From Limonium bicolor (lineage: Eukaryota; Streptophyta; Magnoliopsida; Caryophyllales; Plumbaginaceae), in the NCBI GenBank assembly GCA_023374045.1, contig CM041776.1, positions 125,703,733 through 125,767,732 of the forward strand: a stretch of 64,000 bases of DNA, in the 5' to 3' direction. The stretch's first letter is position 1; every line of letters begins with the position of its first letter. Both the position numbers and the translations under genes were made by a program. Of the stretch, positions 46,758 to 60,577 are shown one piece after another. The notes below the pieces were generated by a model, which was not told the DNA's origin, searched no databases, and was given only the letters and a program-made list of their open reading frames with translations.

Positions 46758-47390
46758 CAGGGATGGGCCAGCCCGAGACCGCCCGGGACTGATCCTGGTC
46801 AAAGACCGGTTCAAGACCACTGACCAAGGTCCGCGACCGTCCCGAAAAAAATAGCGGGCAGGTCCGGTTTTACTTTCCCAGGGACTAGGACCGCAATGGG
46901 ACAGGCCTGAGACCGCTTGCAGTCAGGCTCGATTGGGCCCGACTAGGGACCATCTCGGGACCGAGACCGGTCCCTTTTTTTGAAATATAACTGTTGTACA
47001 ATAGGGACCGGTCTGTGATCGGATTGGGACCGGGACCGACCCAAATTTTGAAATATAGTCATTATGTATGGGGGCCGGCTCGGGACAGGCCCGAAACCGG
47101 TCTGAGATTCAAACTCCAACAACTTTTTTTTTGAATTTTGCTTTCTCTACGGCTGTATTTTCCAATTCTTTTATAAATACAACCCAAAATCCACCATATT
47201 TTTCACTCAGCTCACAATCTTCCTTTCTCTTTGCTAGTCAAGTATTTAGTGATATTTTCTCCATTTTATTACTACCCATAAAAATGGATGGAAAGGAAAC
47301 ACTTCAATTTCCAACCCCCGATCGTAGTTTTGGTGAAGATTTTGACAATATTATCACTAGTTATCAACAACAATAGAACTATGTGGGCTT
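46758..47390 (+). mobile_element. Possible hAT-type transposon 5' end with GGGACCG arrays
   Basis: CAGGGATGGGCC at 46758 is hAT-like, followed by many GGGACCG/CGGGACC variants to about 47110. Then comes a leader and a short frame from ATG 47284 (MDGKETLQFPTPDRSF), which stops after 30 codons. I could not find the other end or the rest of a transposase, so it is truncated or degenerate. Confidence 0.5.
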
Positions 47391-47523
47391 TGATTCCTTC
47401 GGGATACGTATGCAACTTATATTATGATGTTATATCTTAAGATAGGTGCAAGCCCAAAAATAAAATCTTGTGGTTATTACAATACAAAAGATTATTTAAA
47501 AGTATGGTCATCCTTATTATAAC

Positions 47524-48105
47524 TGTAACACCCCCAACTCTTAATACACAATTATCAGTAATTAACAACGCCACACTTAAACGAAATCGCAGCGGAAAAA
47601 CTTAAACCAAATCCTGGTGTTACCATCGCTAGTCACCCACGTGACTAACTAGGCCTTACTAAATCCACGACTGATCGACTGAAACTTATACCAACTTTAA
47701 CTCCGAACATAATACATATACATACAGAGTCCTACAAAATCCGAATCTGTAATACAAATCCGTTTCCGTTTTAACTACAAAGTACATACGAGTGTACAAG
47801 TTTTTACCGAGGTAATAACATAATCAAAATACACCCGGTCCAAAATCAACCCCACCTACTCCCGGTCAGGTCATAACTCCATCAGGTACCTGAAAATAAT
47901 ATTAGGCCCAAACAGGATCAACACAACCACTGAGTATGAAAACGTGCAACCCGCAAGCTACCGGGCCACACATGACCACTTGGTCGTAAACATGCAATTG
48001 ATTTGTTTCAGCAATATATAAATATTGTAAGCACACATCATGCGACATGTATAGCACACATCCAATCATACATAATAACTTAACCCAACAGAAACGAGAC
48101 GTCAA
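47524..48105 (-). repeat. Giant-LTR fragment interrupted by the next element
   Basis: Starts TGTAACACCCCC at 47524, with family text ATCGCAGCGGAAAAAC and GGTGTTACCATCGCTAGTCACCCACGTGA (spans 47587-47645). It is cut at 48105 by the insertion of the element whose LTR begins at 48106. Confidence 0.75.
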
Positions 48106-51100
48106 TGTAACACCCCACTCGTAATCACGTAATAATCACTCACGTAGCATTTAATTAATAACGTCTCACAACGGAAGTCTCACATTACTAAAACTCACTG
48201 GGGTGTCACATGCCATTACTCGCCCATACGAGTAAAGAAGCAGAAATAAATAAACTAAGAAATAACACTGGTATTACAAATACAACCGTAGTGATAACGA
48301 GATACTATCCTATACATCATTCTAAACCAAGAGTAACTTTAGCGACAAGTGAGCGTCTAGGTAAATCCCATATTTATGCAACGTTATAACACATTAAACA
48401 TGATATCCATCCTATACATTACAAAGTCTCGCACTGTAATTAAAATTCTAACTACCTGGGTCCCGCTCTACGGCTTCGACGGTAGCCATCACTGCACGTA
48501 ATGCCATAAAGGCTCAGCGATAAACGCTGAGTACGCCAGGTCTGGACCCTATGGTCACTTAATAGTCATGGTCGCCATTATTAAGTTCGTTACATGCTTT
48601 ACCGGTGTGCAGGTATTTAAAGCAGTAAACACATGGATGACAGTAATTTAAACAAGTAGTACAGTCACTACATTTCACGCAATCACACACAACAACACAC
48701 AACAATAATAATAACATTACCACGTGCAGCCGTTAGTAACGGTCAGTTATTTAGTTAGTCACACGACCCCCCGGGTCCTCATACACATCACATCACAACA
48801 TTAGTGGGTGTCAAGTTAGGACAACCCGAAATAATCTCACTTGGACAATAGTCCCACGTACACACAAGGTGCTCACTGCCCTGATGATCCGAAGACTCCG
48901 GGACTTATTCCTTTGCCTTTGTAAAGGCGTCCATTTAGGTGGCCAAGGGCCTGGTGCCAACGGTAGCACACCGCCTGGCGATCTATCTAGGCTCGATCAG
49001 GATTAACTGGGTAAACCCGATACGGGATAACCCAAGAGATCTCTACGCGCGACCAACAGCCAGTGACTGTCTGGATTAAAGTACATCATCACATTCATTC
49101 ACACTCCACTGTTAACTTCGTTAGTTAGATAGTCAGTTACAGTTTTAATTATGGAGAACATCACTTATTTTGTTGGCTGCCCTGCGGGTCTTACGCATGC
49201 CTAGAATTATTCTAGGTAGTATTCACGTTCGAGTCAAAGCTCTAGAGACCGACGATGTCGTGTCTCGTTCCTAAGCATTTCACTTAGGATATACTACATA
49301 CTTAATATTTAGCGTATTTTGTCAGAGAACGGTAACCACAATCACAACTCGCATATGTAGTTTTATATAGTCGATCTATAGTCGACGTAGTATTAGTCCC
49401 GGAGGACGTTCGCGCACAATTAAATGGTGCGGGAAATTAAACAATCAAACAATCACATATCACAATCACATCCACTCACATACATACATGCATCACACAC
49501 GTATACAGCACACATATCTGAGCCCGAGGAAGTCCTCAGGACATCTCAGATCAGACCCCTTTACGTACCGTTCACCAAGACCTAGGTTGCGCAGTAGACC
49601 ACTAGCTCGTCAAGCGCCTTCGTCGGTGATACGGTCTAAATATCAGACACAACATAAGTCAATCCACATGACCTATTTAAGCTCTGTAAATCCGAGCAAC
49701 ACAAATAATCCCGACATTACATCCCCGGATTTCAACTGTTATTTGTTAAGTTACCGTTACACGAGACTCGTTAATCGTAGTACGTAATAACTATCAATGC
49801 CCGGGTTTATTTAGGCGAGTCGGTTATAAAACATCTTAGTTGTAGCGTTTTTAAACGTTAGGATTTATTCCTCGTTTTTTTGTATACGAATATATATATA
49901 TATTCCCGTTAATACTTAAGGATTAGTTTAATCATTCGGGTTCGGTATACGAGTATACATTTATAATATATAGTTGCATGTGTGCATGCACTATATTATA
50001 TAATTCCAACTTTACCATATAATTAATATGTATATATTTTAAATATATGCTTGCGCATTTATATATACACACATATACATTTATATTTCATAAGTTATAC
50101 TCCTACATCATATGTTATATTATTATCATCTTATGTAAGATGATTATTTCCATTTGTTGCATGTCTCGTGACAATATTATTCCTTAAACTCCCATTATAG
50201 GTATAAGTTGGTCAATTTGACCACTTGGTCAAATTAATTGACTTAGTCAAACATGTTGATTTGACTAGTTTATCCAAGTACTTTAGTTTACAACATTCAT
50301 CATAATACATGGTATTATATAATTCATGTACTTGCAATATGCTACTGTTGGTTGTATAATTTATAGTTTATCAACTTTATTCACTTATAACACCCATCAT
50401 TAAATATTATATGGTTCTCAACCATATTATATACACATTTCCGTCATATATTAGTCACGCCTTTATGTACGTATAAATATACATGAATTATAAAACTCCT
50501 TATTAAATGTTACATTTAATCATTTTATGTAAGATGATATTCCTTATTAGTTCGTATTATGTTGTACAAACTTATATTAAGATAATCTTAATATCATGTA
50601 ACATTTGTATGATACCATAATAAGCTTCTAAGGTTTATTCGTTATACACATTGGTTTATAAATCCATTTATTCATTATTATCACATGTATTTCATGTGAA
50701 CATTTATATATAAGTTCTCACAAGTCTTGCAATACAACAACCATTATTGATACTAAACTTTTAAATCAATTATTTCAATCCTCCAACTATATATATTTGT
50801 ATACATATACATATACATAGATAAGTAGGTTCCCCATAAATTTTAATGTCGCACTAGAATTTTCATTCATACCCTCATAATTTCTAAACCCCGTATTATT
50901 AAGAAAAATCCTTTTATCTTGACCATTTAGCTATATATACACATACGTATTCATTCACCTATATATGTACATCGTCTTATAATTCCTAATGTTAACCCAT
51001 TTCATATACATACATAAAAATTCTAACTCTTCATAACTAATACTTGCTTAATATTGATAACTTAATAACGATTCTATAAAAACAATTCCTTAATTATTTT

Positions 51101-54074
51101 AACCTATCAATTGATTATTTAATAAAATCCTTTAATCCCCTTTACAACTTACCAATTTAATACCTATTTTTTTTAAGTTGGCCCAATTTAGAATTGGTGT
51201 TTCCATTCACCTAGATTATTTTCTTCTTACTTGGACCTAGCCCAATTAGGATTCTTTATCCACTTAGAATCTCTAAGCCCATTATAGGTACTTGAGTGTA
51301 ATCTAATTCTAACCAAACTTATTATATAATTAAACCAAAATTTCCCTAACTTTCGAAATTAGGAGTAGCCATCCAACATCTCACTCCAAACCTATATTTT
51401 GATTCACTAATTATAACAAAAGGTCTCACACCGACACCTTAGAACTTAACCTAATCATATTTAGATTTCTTAATTACCACCTGATCAACCCAAGCAACTC
51501 TTAAACCTGTTAACACCCACATTACTAAACTTAAATTAATTCAACCACTAATTCTTTTAAGATTTGTATGATAACATATTGCGTATCTCATCACATATCT
51601 ATTCTATCCTTCTGGATTTATTCGCCTACCCTTATGAATGTACATGTCAGTTTATTACACATTGATAGACAATAGTTTATTATTTTTATTATTATTAACG
51701 TCTCATAACTAAGCAGGTCACAACCAAAGGTTAATTTGTTGTGAAAATAATTATCTAACCGATCATACCTTAACATAAACTAGATTCTTTTACTTTCCTT
51801 CACTCATCTTTTAAACATAATCATTGTAACCTTAAACTTAGAATTTCTTTTTATACATAATCGTGACATACTAGAGAGGTTACAATAAGTTACAGCTAAA
51901 ATTTGAATACTTTATTATATAATTTAACTCTATAATCGTCACCTTCCTAATAACTGAAAGTAGTGTATATATTTTTTTTTATTAAACCCATGTTCATTTT
52001 TTTATTCTCAGACTAATAATGTGACCACATAGCATGTTAGTTCTAATACCATATAATACGTCAGATTAACGGTGAAACTAACTTCAATACAACCAAATCT
52101 TATTCCTCTAAACCGAAATTTCCCAAAACTTGAAAACGGTAGCTAAAGGTTATTAGCTTAATCATCCTCAATTAAACAACCATAAGGGTCTCAACCCAAG
52201 GTTTCTTTTCCACTGTTTCAATCAGCACTTTGAACATATTAACCAATCATAATCTGCCAGATTAATTACTTAATCACTTAAACACCCCCACTGTTCACTA
52301 CTAATACAAACTGTAAACTTTCCAAACCAACCAAACCTAATTTTCGCAACTACAAACGTCACACATTCAACTTTAATTTTGAAATCATCTTTGGACATAA
52401 CAACTCATAACAAAATCTATAATTTCGGATTCGATTACGACACCAATAGTTCAAATTTTTGAACCAAATTAGAGGCAAGTTCTGAAATCAACATTAACTA
52501 TGCATTAAGGTTAAATCAATAACCTTTTAGGGTTCCCAGTAGTGGGGTTCAAACTCCCAAGTTTTCGGCTTTCTTCGGTTATGTTTTTCCTCGGTTTCAA
52601 ATTGAGGTTCTCGGATCTAAGCCAGCCGAGTCTATGACAGGAAGCTCGAGCGAACACAAGAAGAGAATAGAGGAAAGTAAGAATCGGTTTTGATAAACAA
52701 ACTGAAACCCTTAGAGAAGGAAAAAGCCAAACGAATCCATTACCTTAGATTCTCGGTTTTTACAGAGGATTGCGGAACCACCACCGACTTCTCCCAAGTC
52801 TCGGTTCCAAACTCTTGAACAAAGAAGAGGAAACAAGGGAAGTAAGGTTGGTTTCAAAAATCCAAAGTGAAACCATGAACAGAGGAACCAGGGAGCAAGA
52901 ACCAACTTTACCTCTTCGTTTCAAGTTGGGTGAACACCAGAGGAATGTTCCTTGTTCGCCGAAGAAGACAATACGTGAGGGAATTATAGCTCCTTGTTTC
53001 GCCAGTAGAGGAATAGCAGGAAGGAGAGATTGTAGGAGAGATTCGGAAAGGAGGCGCAGAGCATTGTATTTTCCTTGTTTCCAGTTTAGGGATGGTTACC
53101 GTGAGTGTCAAGAATGGAGGATTGGAATTGTCCTGGTAATTGTTCTGGTTAGGGTTGCAATTCGTGAAGGAAGGAGGAAGAGAGGGACACGATGGGTTTG
53201 AGAGGATGAAACCGTCGTTCGCGAGGTTGAGAGGCGCGCGAGCATGTAGTTCTCGCCAATGTGTTAGGGTTGCTGAATCGTGAGTGAAGATGGACCAGCG
53301 CCGTTTGAGGGAAAGAAGGAGAAGAGGAATGTCGAGAGGTTCAGGGAGGCGCAGTGTTCCTTGGGTTGATTAGGGCTGCGAGTTACCGTGAGTGAAGACA
53401 AAAGAGTGGGATGTTTTCTTTTGTTCTGGGTTAGGCTGGGTATTACCAGAAATGGGCAATGACTGGGCCGGCCCAGTTTTTGGGCGGGTCGGCCCGGTTC
53501 TATATATATCTACATTTTTTTTGATGTTATATTTAGGACGTCGTTTTTGGCTCGTTTTATATCCGGTTTTCACGCCGTTCGTGACGCGTTGTCCCGTTTA
53601 ATGAGACGGACCTCTTTATGTCTCTAAATTTATAATTTTAAACAATAGTTATAATTTTGATTCATAAATTCTATTAATTAGTACTAAATTTCTAATTGTT
53701 TGCGTTTCGCCATTTTAGGCGAAACGCGACGTCTTTTATTCCGACTGTTTAACCAATTTTTCAATGCCTATAACATTACCCAAATAACTGTAAAAGGTGT
53801 CTAAGACCTTGTTTTCATTTCTAAATATTCGTGACACGTTTTTCGAGGTAAAAATGATAAATTTTATTTTTGTTTATATTTCTTTTTCCTAAACATCCTC
53901 GATGTCGTTTTAGGTTTCGTTAATGTTTCCTAACGACCTTTTTAGGGTATAATTAAATATTATATTATTCCCCTTTTTCTTATTTAAGGATATTTCATTC
54001 CTTAATCTCTCATTAATTACTTTTATTTAATTAATTCATTATTAATTAAAGTAATTAATATTTGGGGTATTTCA
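48106..54074 (-). repeat. 3' LTR (5.97 kb) of the LARD-like element
   Basis: Plus-strand ends TGTAACACCCCAC and GGGGTATTTCA. Its first 1.2 kb is nearly identical to 59479-60577 and close to the solo LTR at 17401. The region 52550-53620 is less AT-rich and contains several small frames without domains. This part may be transcribed LTR sequence. The left flank GTCAA (48101-48105) is a candidate target duplication whose partner would be outside the window. Confidence 0.85.
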
Positions 54075-54110
54075 ATCTACCCCCCTTAAAAGGACTTCGT
54101 CCCGAAGTCG
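54075..54110 (-). promoter_or_regulatory. Polypurine tract and adjoining coding-end relic of the LARD
   Basis: On the minus strand, TTTTAAGGGGGGTAGAT abuts the 3' LTR. Just upstream is GACTTCGGGACGAAGTCC, the usual end of Gypsy polyproteins of the Tekay/Del kind (FG-DE/TK-type text) followed by the PPT. It shows that the LARD came from a coding element. Confidence 0.8.
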
Positions 54111-57100
54111 TCTTTTCTCAATTAGGTGTGTATAATATATATCTACCCATGATTCCCATAATGTACATCTATGTGATGTAACATTCACGCATAATGTGTT
54201 GTGCTCATATTGCACATAGCCCTCAAGTGTGGCGCTAATTAAAATATATGGATATAGGTGATACATCAGCACTATCGTATCCTATCAGTTCTAGCCACAT
54301 TGACAACCTCCCCGAGGTGTCCATTACATTCAACATTCCACGTTCCATCTCTATGATTTAATCAATATCTATATGTTCGGTATCTAAACGATACAACATA
54401 ACTGAATTCATAAGAGAATATACACACATAAATTATCCAACAAGTTCACACATACATACACAATTGAGTATCTCATAGGATACTTACATACATATACACA
54501 GAACATACACAGGTGCGCAATGCGCATACAACCAGCCAACAAAACAACGTATGCCCCGCATACAAAAAAAAACATAGAAACCCGTGCACACTTGTGCACA
54601 GGCACGAGGCTCTACCCCCCTTAAAAAGGGTTATGCCCCCGTACCCCACAAGTATACAACAGCCGCTAACCAAAGAGCACTGGATACTTGGGTCATATAG
54701 AATTCTCATATTGAGAGACGGGTCGATCTTAGACATTCGATTCTAAAAGAGGTTATGAGATAGGTGAAGCGCGTACATTTCCAGCCAAAGGCATGGAGTA
54801 CTAGGTGCGCTGTCTCAACCACGTTCTATTGGGCCCACTCGCTCCGTATGAAGGTACAGACTCACGGATATGGGGCTAATACGCCCTTCGTTCTATTGTT
54901 ATTTAGATGATCCCTTGGCAGCAGTTAATTGCTGACGTCACTCCGTTATGACGGTGTTGTTCACGATCTTTGTTGATTGGAAACAGAGGTATCTCAGTCG
55001 GTGCGGTAACATTAGTTGTATGTGCACACGACTAGATTGAAATCGTATTCGGAAAATATCTTAGTATGTTGTTATCTTCACTCGTTGATATAGTATTGGG
55101 TTGAAGTATGATATTAATTTTCATTTGTGCTTAGTGTCGTTTAGCACTAGTTTCTATTGTTGTTTGTTTAAGACATATTGTTATAACGGCAAGAGGATAA
55201 TTCTTTTTCGTAATCCTGTGTCTCCCGGTTGTTTTGTTCCGGAGTGAATTATTTAATTGTAATACTTGTTATGTTTCCCGGGTGTCGCTTTCGTAATTTC
55301 CATAGTATGGTTTATCCCGTTTATTAAGGGAATCCATTGTTATAATCACATTTGTGTTCTGCACTGTGTAACATCCCATGGGGTATGTTTGGCAGTTGAG
55401 GTATTTCCCTCTAGTGTATCTGTATCATTGAATTCTCACATTGTTTACAAGGATTGTAATTGTACTCATTATTTATAAGTGTCTGAGTGGGTTATAGTTT
55501 TGAACTCAGTATTTATTTGGAACATGTCCTTATATAGCCGTTCTTACATTTTATTTCTCATCATTGTTTTCTGTGCGAGCTTTGCTCGTCTGTGTTTGGA
55601 AATGTATTCATTCTAACAGTTGTCTGTAGCGGTCGCTTCCGTGCGCACCATATTCCAGTCGATTCAACGGATATATATTTATTGTGGTATTTTACTTAAA
55701 GTTTAGGGCATCCGCTAGTGTACTAGCTTTGCCTTTATTGTATACTGGATAATAGTGTACTTGTGTTCAACCTCTTTTCGGTTAAGAACGTACCAATGTC
55801 CTTGATTTGGACATACATGATTGTCATACCATTTAGTGTTGTTGTATATATTTTATATTTGGAGAGTAGTTCTCTCTTTGCCCCCTTTTACGGGTAATGA
55901 TTATAATCATTAAGTGGTTTCTGAGTAATGCATGTTGTTGATTTAAACGGCTATTGAGCCTTCTTGGGTATTATATTTTCATTCGCCCATTTATTGGGTC
56001 TTCTAGCTTGTCAATTAATTTACTATCAATTTTTCTCCACTGTCGGGAGGTTTTCCTCTTAGGGTTACTGTATTTATCCACTCCTTTGAGAAGTTATAGT
56101 TTGATCATATTATATCCAAGGTTGTTGGTTGCATTCACTTTGTTAATTAAACTGGGGTTTATTCGTTAGTTTATTTTAAGCGGTTATTTACACTGGTGTG
56201 GGTTTACATTTCTGACCTTAGTGTGGAGTTGACTACTCCCAGTGTTTCTGTCACCACATGTCTACATGTATAGGGTATCGTACTGATACATTGCTACTTG
56301 CTCGACTAACCCGGGAATGAGTCTGTCGAGCCCACAAGCTCCCATGGAGTGTGGTCGTCCTAGAACTCGTTTATAGACTCGTAGTGTCCGTCACACGTTT
56401 GTGAAGTATTCTGTTGTCAATCTCCTTTCTTGTTAATATTGGGGGTCTCCGGTGGGAATATTCAGTTCCCCAGGTTTCCTGCCCAATTGGTATGGGTTCG
56501 TGTATTTATTGACAAATGTTCGTTATATTTATCCTAAGGGTAAGGCTCGCACTGTAATAATAGGAGATGGTTTTCCTCCTTTTTGTAGTTGAGTATATTG
56601 TTGATAACGGTTAGTCAATTTCTTTAAGAGAGTCCATTTGTTTTCGTAATAGTGAGTTTGTTGTTATTCCTTGTTTAGTAATTTCCTTATTGAAGTTATT
56701 TGTATACAGGACCTGACTGTTGTCATTCCGATTCTATGTGCGCGGTTTGGCGCCTGTTAGTTAGTTAACATGTTATTCACATTGTTACGGTATGTACCGT
56801 AGCTCTCTCAACTTTATTATATTTCCTGGGTCATATTGTTTGGCGTAGTACCGGACTCCATGGCGAGGATGTGTGCATCCTTCCTTAATGGAAGTCCTTA
56901 TGGTAGTTTGCTTCCTGTTATCTGTCATATTAATTTAGACGTCGTTTTCTTGGTAACTTACATTGAAATATACTCGGAGGCGGTGTTTCCGTCCTCCTGG
57001 GCCCACGCCCTTTTACAAGTACCTTAAGTACTTACTTTAACTCACACTATTTAGCGTTTAGTTTGGGTGTCTTGTATCATTGATTAAACTTTGATGTTTG

Positions 57101-59446
57101 TATTATTGTTTAGGCGATTTGCCATTATTTGATTCACATATTCAACATCACTGACAGTCGCCTTAATAGTAGATGATGTGCCTTTTACATATACACATAA
57201 TTATTACTCTTTATACGGTGGAACGCTAATGGCGGTAGCCACTCTTTTACTTGGAACTCGTTCAATGATCAGTATGATCAGTGATAATACATAGGGATTA
57301 ATCTTGACGTTTGTTCGTTCATAATCGTTCATGGCACTCCTTGGTAAAGGTAGTGCCCAGGGGTGGTAATTATTCATGCGTTCAATATAGATTCGCGTTT
57401 ATTGTTGCGACTGATACTGGTAGTAACCGTATTACGGTATAATTGTTCCTTTCAATTTTGGTCCAACTGTGGACTGATATGTTTCACAACTTTTTGGTGT
57501 TCGTCACAAGCTGGCATCAGCCGTTGCGGCTAATATTGGTATTGTTCGTTAAGTGTTCGTATTTTCGTCACAATTTTCTATACATATCATACGGGAGTGA
57601 GTTGTTACTCACCGGTAATTTCATTTAATACTGTATGGTTGAATTATTGCGAGCTGTTTTTAGCTAGAATTTTGCAATTTTCGTCTTAATTTTACTGTAT
57701 GATTCATTATATACAAGTGTGAGCTGTTGGTCACAAGCATTCTTATTAAATGCCTTATATTAAATTGTCGCTAGTTGTTTGTAACTAGTACTGTAGTTTG
57801 GTTTATCCTGACTGTAATTAATTGTGGCAACTAGTGAAGAGTCTCAGGAGTCATCTGACCCTGGTGTGATCAGCACCAGTGTTGAACTATCCTTCCACCC
57901 CAATTTGCGTTCAGCTTCTCTTGACCTGTACCGTTCAGCTTCTCTTGACCTATACCGGATCAAGTTCCACCTCCCACGTCCATATCACACCATTAAATAA
58001 TTTAGAATTTTGTCATAGTACTTGGTTCGTAAGCCGTTGTTATCGATTCATCACTGTTTAACGAGGTTAGCTTGTCATGGGATGATATATGCCCCTTTTG
58101 TTATAATTAGTCGGACTCATCGGGTCCTTCCGAGGTTATATGCCTCGTATCCTAGTGGTTTATTGCGACAATTGTAGTTCGGTAGTTTATATTAGAGTTG
58201 TACAATTGTTTGGTGGCCATTGGTAGCCATGGCGTGGTACCACTGGTCTACACAGTTTACAGAATTTGCTTGTAACATTAATGGTAATTACACTACGGTC
58301 GTAGTTGACAGCAGCACTTGCTGTAGCAAGTGCGCGGGGCAGACGGAATTATCAGTACATTGTTTAACTTAGCGCTTGCAGTGGCAAGCGCGCCATGCAA
58401 GTTGAATCGTTGGTTTCAGATTCATTTATCTTGCTACCGCATTGGTTGTTCAAGTACCGCTAGAATGGTTGTTCCTAAGAAAACGGTATTTGGATTGGAA
58501 ATTTTTCCTGACCACATTGTTATTAGAATATTCAAGTTCTACCTCACAATAGATTTATAGTAGCATAAACGCTCGGAATTTTTGTTTCCCCATAAGTGTC
58601 GTCACAACAAGGTTCTAGTGTTACAGTATTGTGTGTACACAAGATTAGGACTGGAATTTGAATATGACAAGACGAGTGTACTTACAAAATTTTTCCACGT
58701 TTTCAGTATAATCTCTTTTTACAGTCTGGTATTACAATACATTGGTATGGTGGTTAAAGGTCCCCATTACGGGCGACGGTCTCGCGGAGCTCAGGATGCT
58801 CCCGGTCCGCTTGCCCTGATGTCTTGGGTGTTCCTTTCCATGACGCTACGGTAGTAGTGGCGCTCGCCCCCGGCGGTGCCTATCACTAACGCTTGGTTAT
58901 TTGTAAGGAAGATAGGGTATTGAATTTTTTTATTAATGTTACTGGAGTAAGAATTTATTCATTCAGTGCAAAAGCATTTAGGCAATCTGTTGGGCTTGGT
59001 AGCCCTTTTCCTGAATTCGGGGATTGTATTTCTCATTTGTATGTTACTCATTGGGTTGTGGTGGGAGGGGTACTGTCGGCGGTAGTCCATACTGGACTTC
59101 CACATGAAAGCGAACTGTCGCCAATGTACTCACGACGTTCGTATGTCTCCTCCTGACTGAGCTCCTAGCTGGTCCATAACAGGGGTAATATTCCCGGGCC
59201 TTTCTGCCCTTGGCCAGCTTCTTGGCCCACACCACCACTAGACGTCGGTATTACCGTTCGTCTTCTCGTTACTTGATAACTCACCACATTACAATCTACT
59301 CGTTTGTGCGCCTCAAGGGCTTACACTTGCAAGCCAAAGGCTTTGCTAACACTCAAATTCATCCAAGCAAAGGCATTTCGTACCTCACAACCGTTTCCCG
59401 TATTCCCAAATCCTAGGCTCACTGTCTTAAATCCTATTATCTCGTC
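54111..59446 (-). other. LARD internal region without genes
   Basis: About 5.3 kb with no protein domain in any frame that I can recognise. It includes a pair of similar hairpins at 58314-58333 and 58372-58391, and a 24-bp tandem duplication near 57908-57955 (GTTCAGCTTCTCTTGACCT repeated). Small frames scattered through it are not convincing. Confidence 0.7.
58314..58391. repeat. Two covarying 8-bp stem-loops in the LARD
   Basis: GCACTTGC-TGTA-GCAAGTGC and GCGCTTGC-AGTG-GCAAGCGC, 58 bases apart. The stems differ by a compensated base pair (A-T versus G-C) and the loops differ. Confidence 0.7.
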
Positions 59447-59474
59447 ATCAGAGCGGTACTCCGCTCTGATACCA
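59447..59474 (-). promoter_or_regulatory. LARD primer-binding site in a hairpin
   Basis: TGGTATCAGAGC (minus strand, 59474-59463), four bases after the LTR. The 10-bp stem at 59447-59470 is identical to that at 40163-40186. Confidence 0.9.
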
Positions 59475-59478
59475 CTTT

Positions 59479-60577
59479 TGTAACACCCCACTCGTAATCA
59501 CGTAATAATCACTCACGTAGCATTTAATTAATAACGTCTCACAACGGAAGTCTCACATTACTAAAACTCACTGGGGTGTCACATGCCATTACTCGCCCAT
59601 ACGAGTAAAGAAGCAGAAATAAATAAACTAAGAAATAACACTGGTATTACAAATACAACCACAGTGATAACGAGATACTATCCTATACATCATTCTAAAC
59701 CAAGAGTAACTTTAGCGACAAGTGAGCGTCTAGGTAAATCCCATATTTATGCAACGTTATAACACATTAAACTGATATCCATCCTATACATTACAAAGTC
59801 TCGCACTGTAATTAAAATTCTAACTGCCTGGGTCCCGCTCTACGGCTTCGACGGTAGCCATCACCTGCACGTAATGCCATAAAGGCTCAGCGATAAACGC
59901 TGAGTACGCCAGGCCTGGACCCTATTGGTCACTTAATAGTCATGGTCGCCATTATTAAGTTCGTTACATGCTTTACCGGTGTGCAGGTATTTAAAGCAGT
60001 AAACACATGGATGACAGTAATTTAAACAAGTAGTACAGTCACTACATTTCACGCAATCACACACAACAACACACAACACAATAATAATAACATTACCACG
60101 TGCAGCCGTTAGTAACGGTCAGGTTATTTAGTTAGTCACACGACCCCCGGGTCCTCATTACATCACATCACAACATTAGTGGGTGTCAAGTTAGGACAAC
60201 CCGAAATAATCTCACTTGGACAATAGTCCCACGTACACACAAGGTGCTCACTGCCCTGATGATCCGAAGACTCCGGGACTTATTCACTTTGCCTTTGTAA
60301 AGGCGTCCATTTAGGTGGCCAAGGGCCTGGTGCCAACGGTAGCACACTCCGCCTGGCGATCTATCTAGGCTCGATCAGGATTAACTAGGGTAAACCCGAT
60401 ACGGGATAACCCAAGAGATCTCTACGCGCGACCAACAGCCAGTGACTGTCTGGATTAAAGTACATCATCACATTCATTCACACTCCACTGTTAACTTCGT
60501 TAGTTAGATAGTCAGTTACAGTTTTAATTATGGAGAACATCACTTATTTTGTTGGCTGCCCTGCGGGTCTTACGCAT
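59479..60577 (-). repeat. 5' LTR of the LARD, truncated
   Basis: Begins TGTAACACCCCACTCG and runs parallel to 48106-49195. It stops at TTACGCAT, where a plus-oriented LTR begins. The 3' LTR continues across that point with GCCTAG, so this is an insertion site. CGCAT (60573-60577) would be one copy of its target duplication. Confidence 0.88.

Larger units (their letters stand above)
48106..60577 (-). mobile_element. Large retrotransposon derivative (LARD-like), no coding region
   Basis: 3' LTR 48106-54074, PPT next to it, 5.4-kb internal region, PBS at 59474-59463, and the beginning of the 5' LTR 59479-60577, which is cut by another LTR. By eye the two LTR copies over ~1.1 kb are about 98-99% identical, so the insertion is young. 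Yet the internal region has no frame with gag or pol features. This matches the LARD class of non-autonomous Gypsy derivatives. The leader and PBS hairpin match those of the AlkB-bearing element. Confidence 0.85.

Noticed and set aside
47902..48105. Minus-strand 67-codon frame near an LTR junction
   Set aside because: It lies in LTR sequence shared in outline with other family members and has no domain.
59044..59238. Minus-strand frame in the LARD near where gag would start
   Set aside because: Short, with no Retrotrans_gag or knuckle motif. I could not match it to the gag of the AlkB-bearing element.
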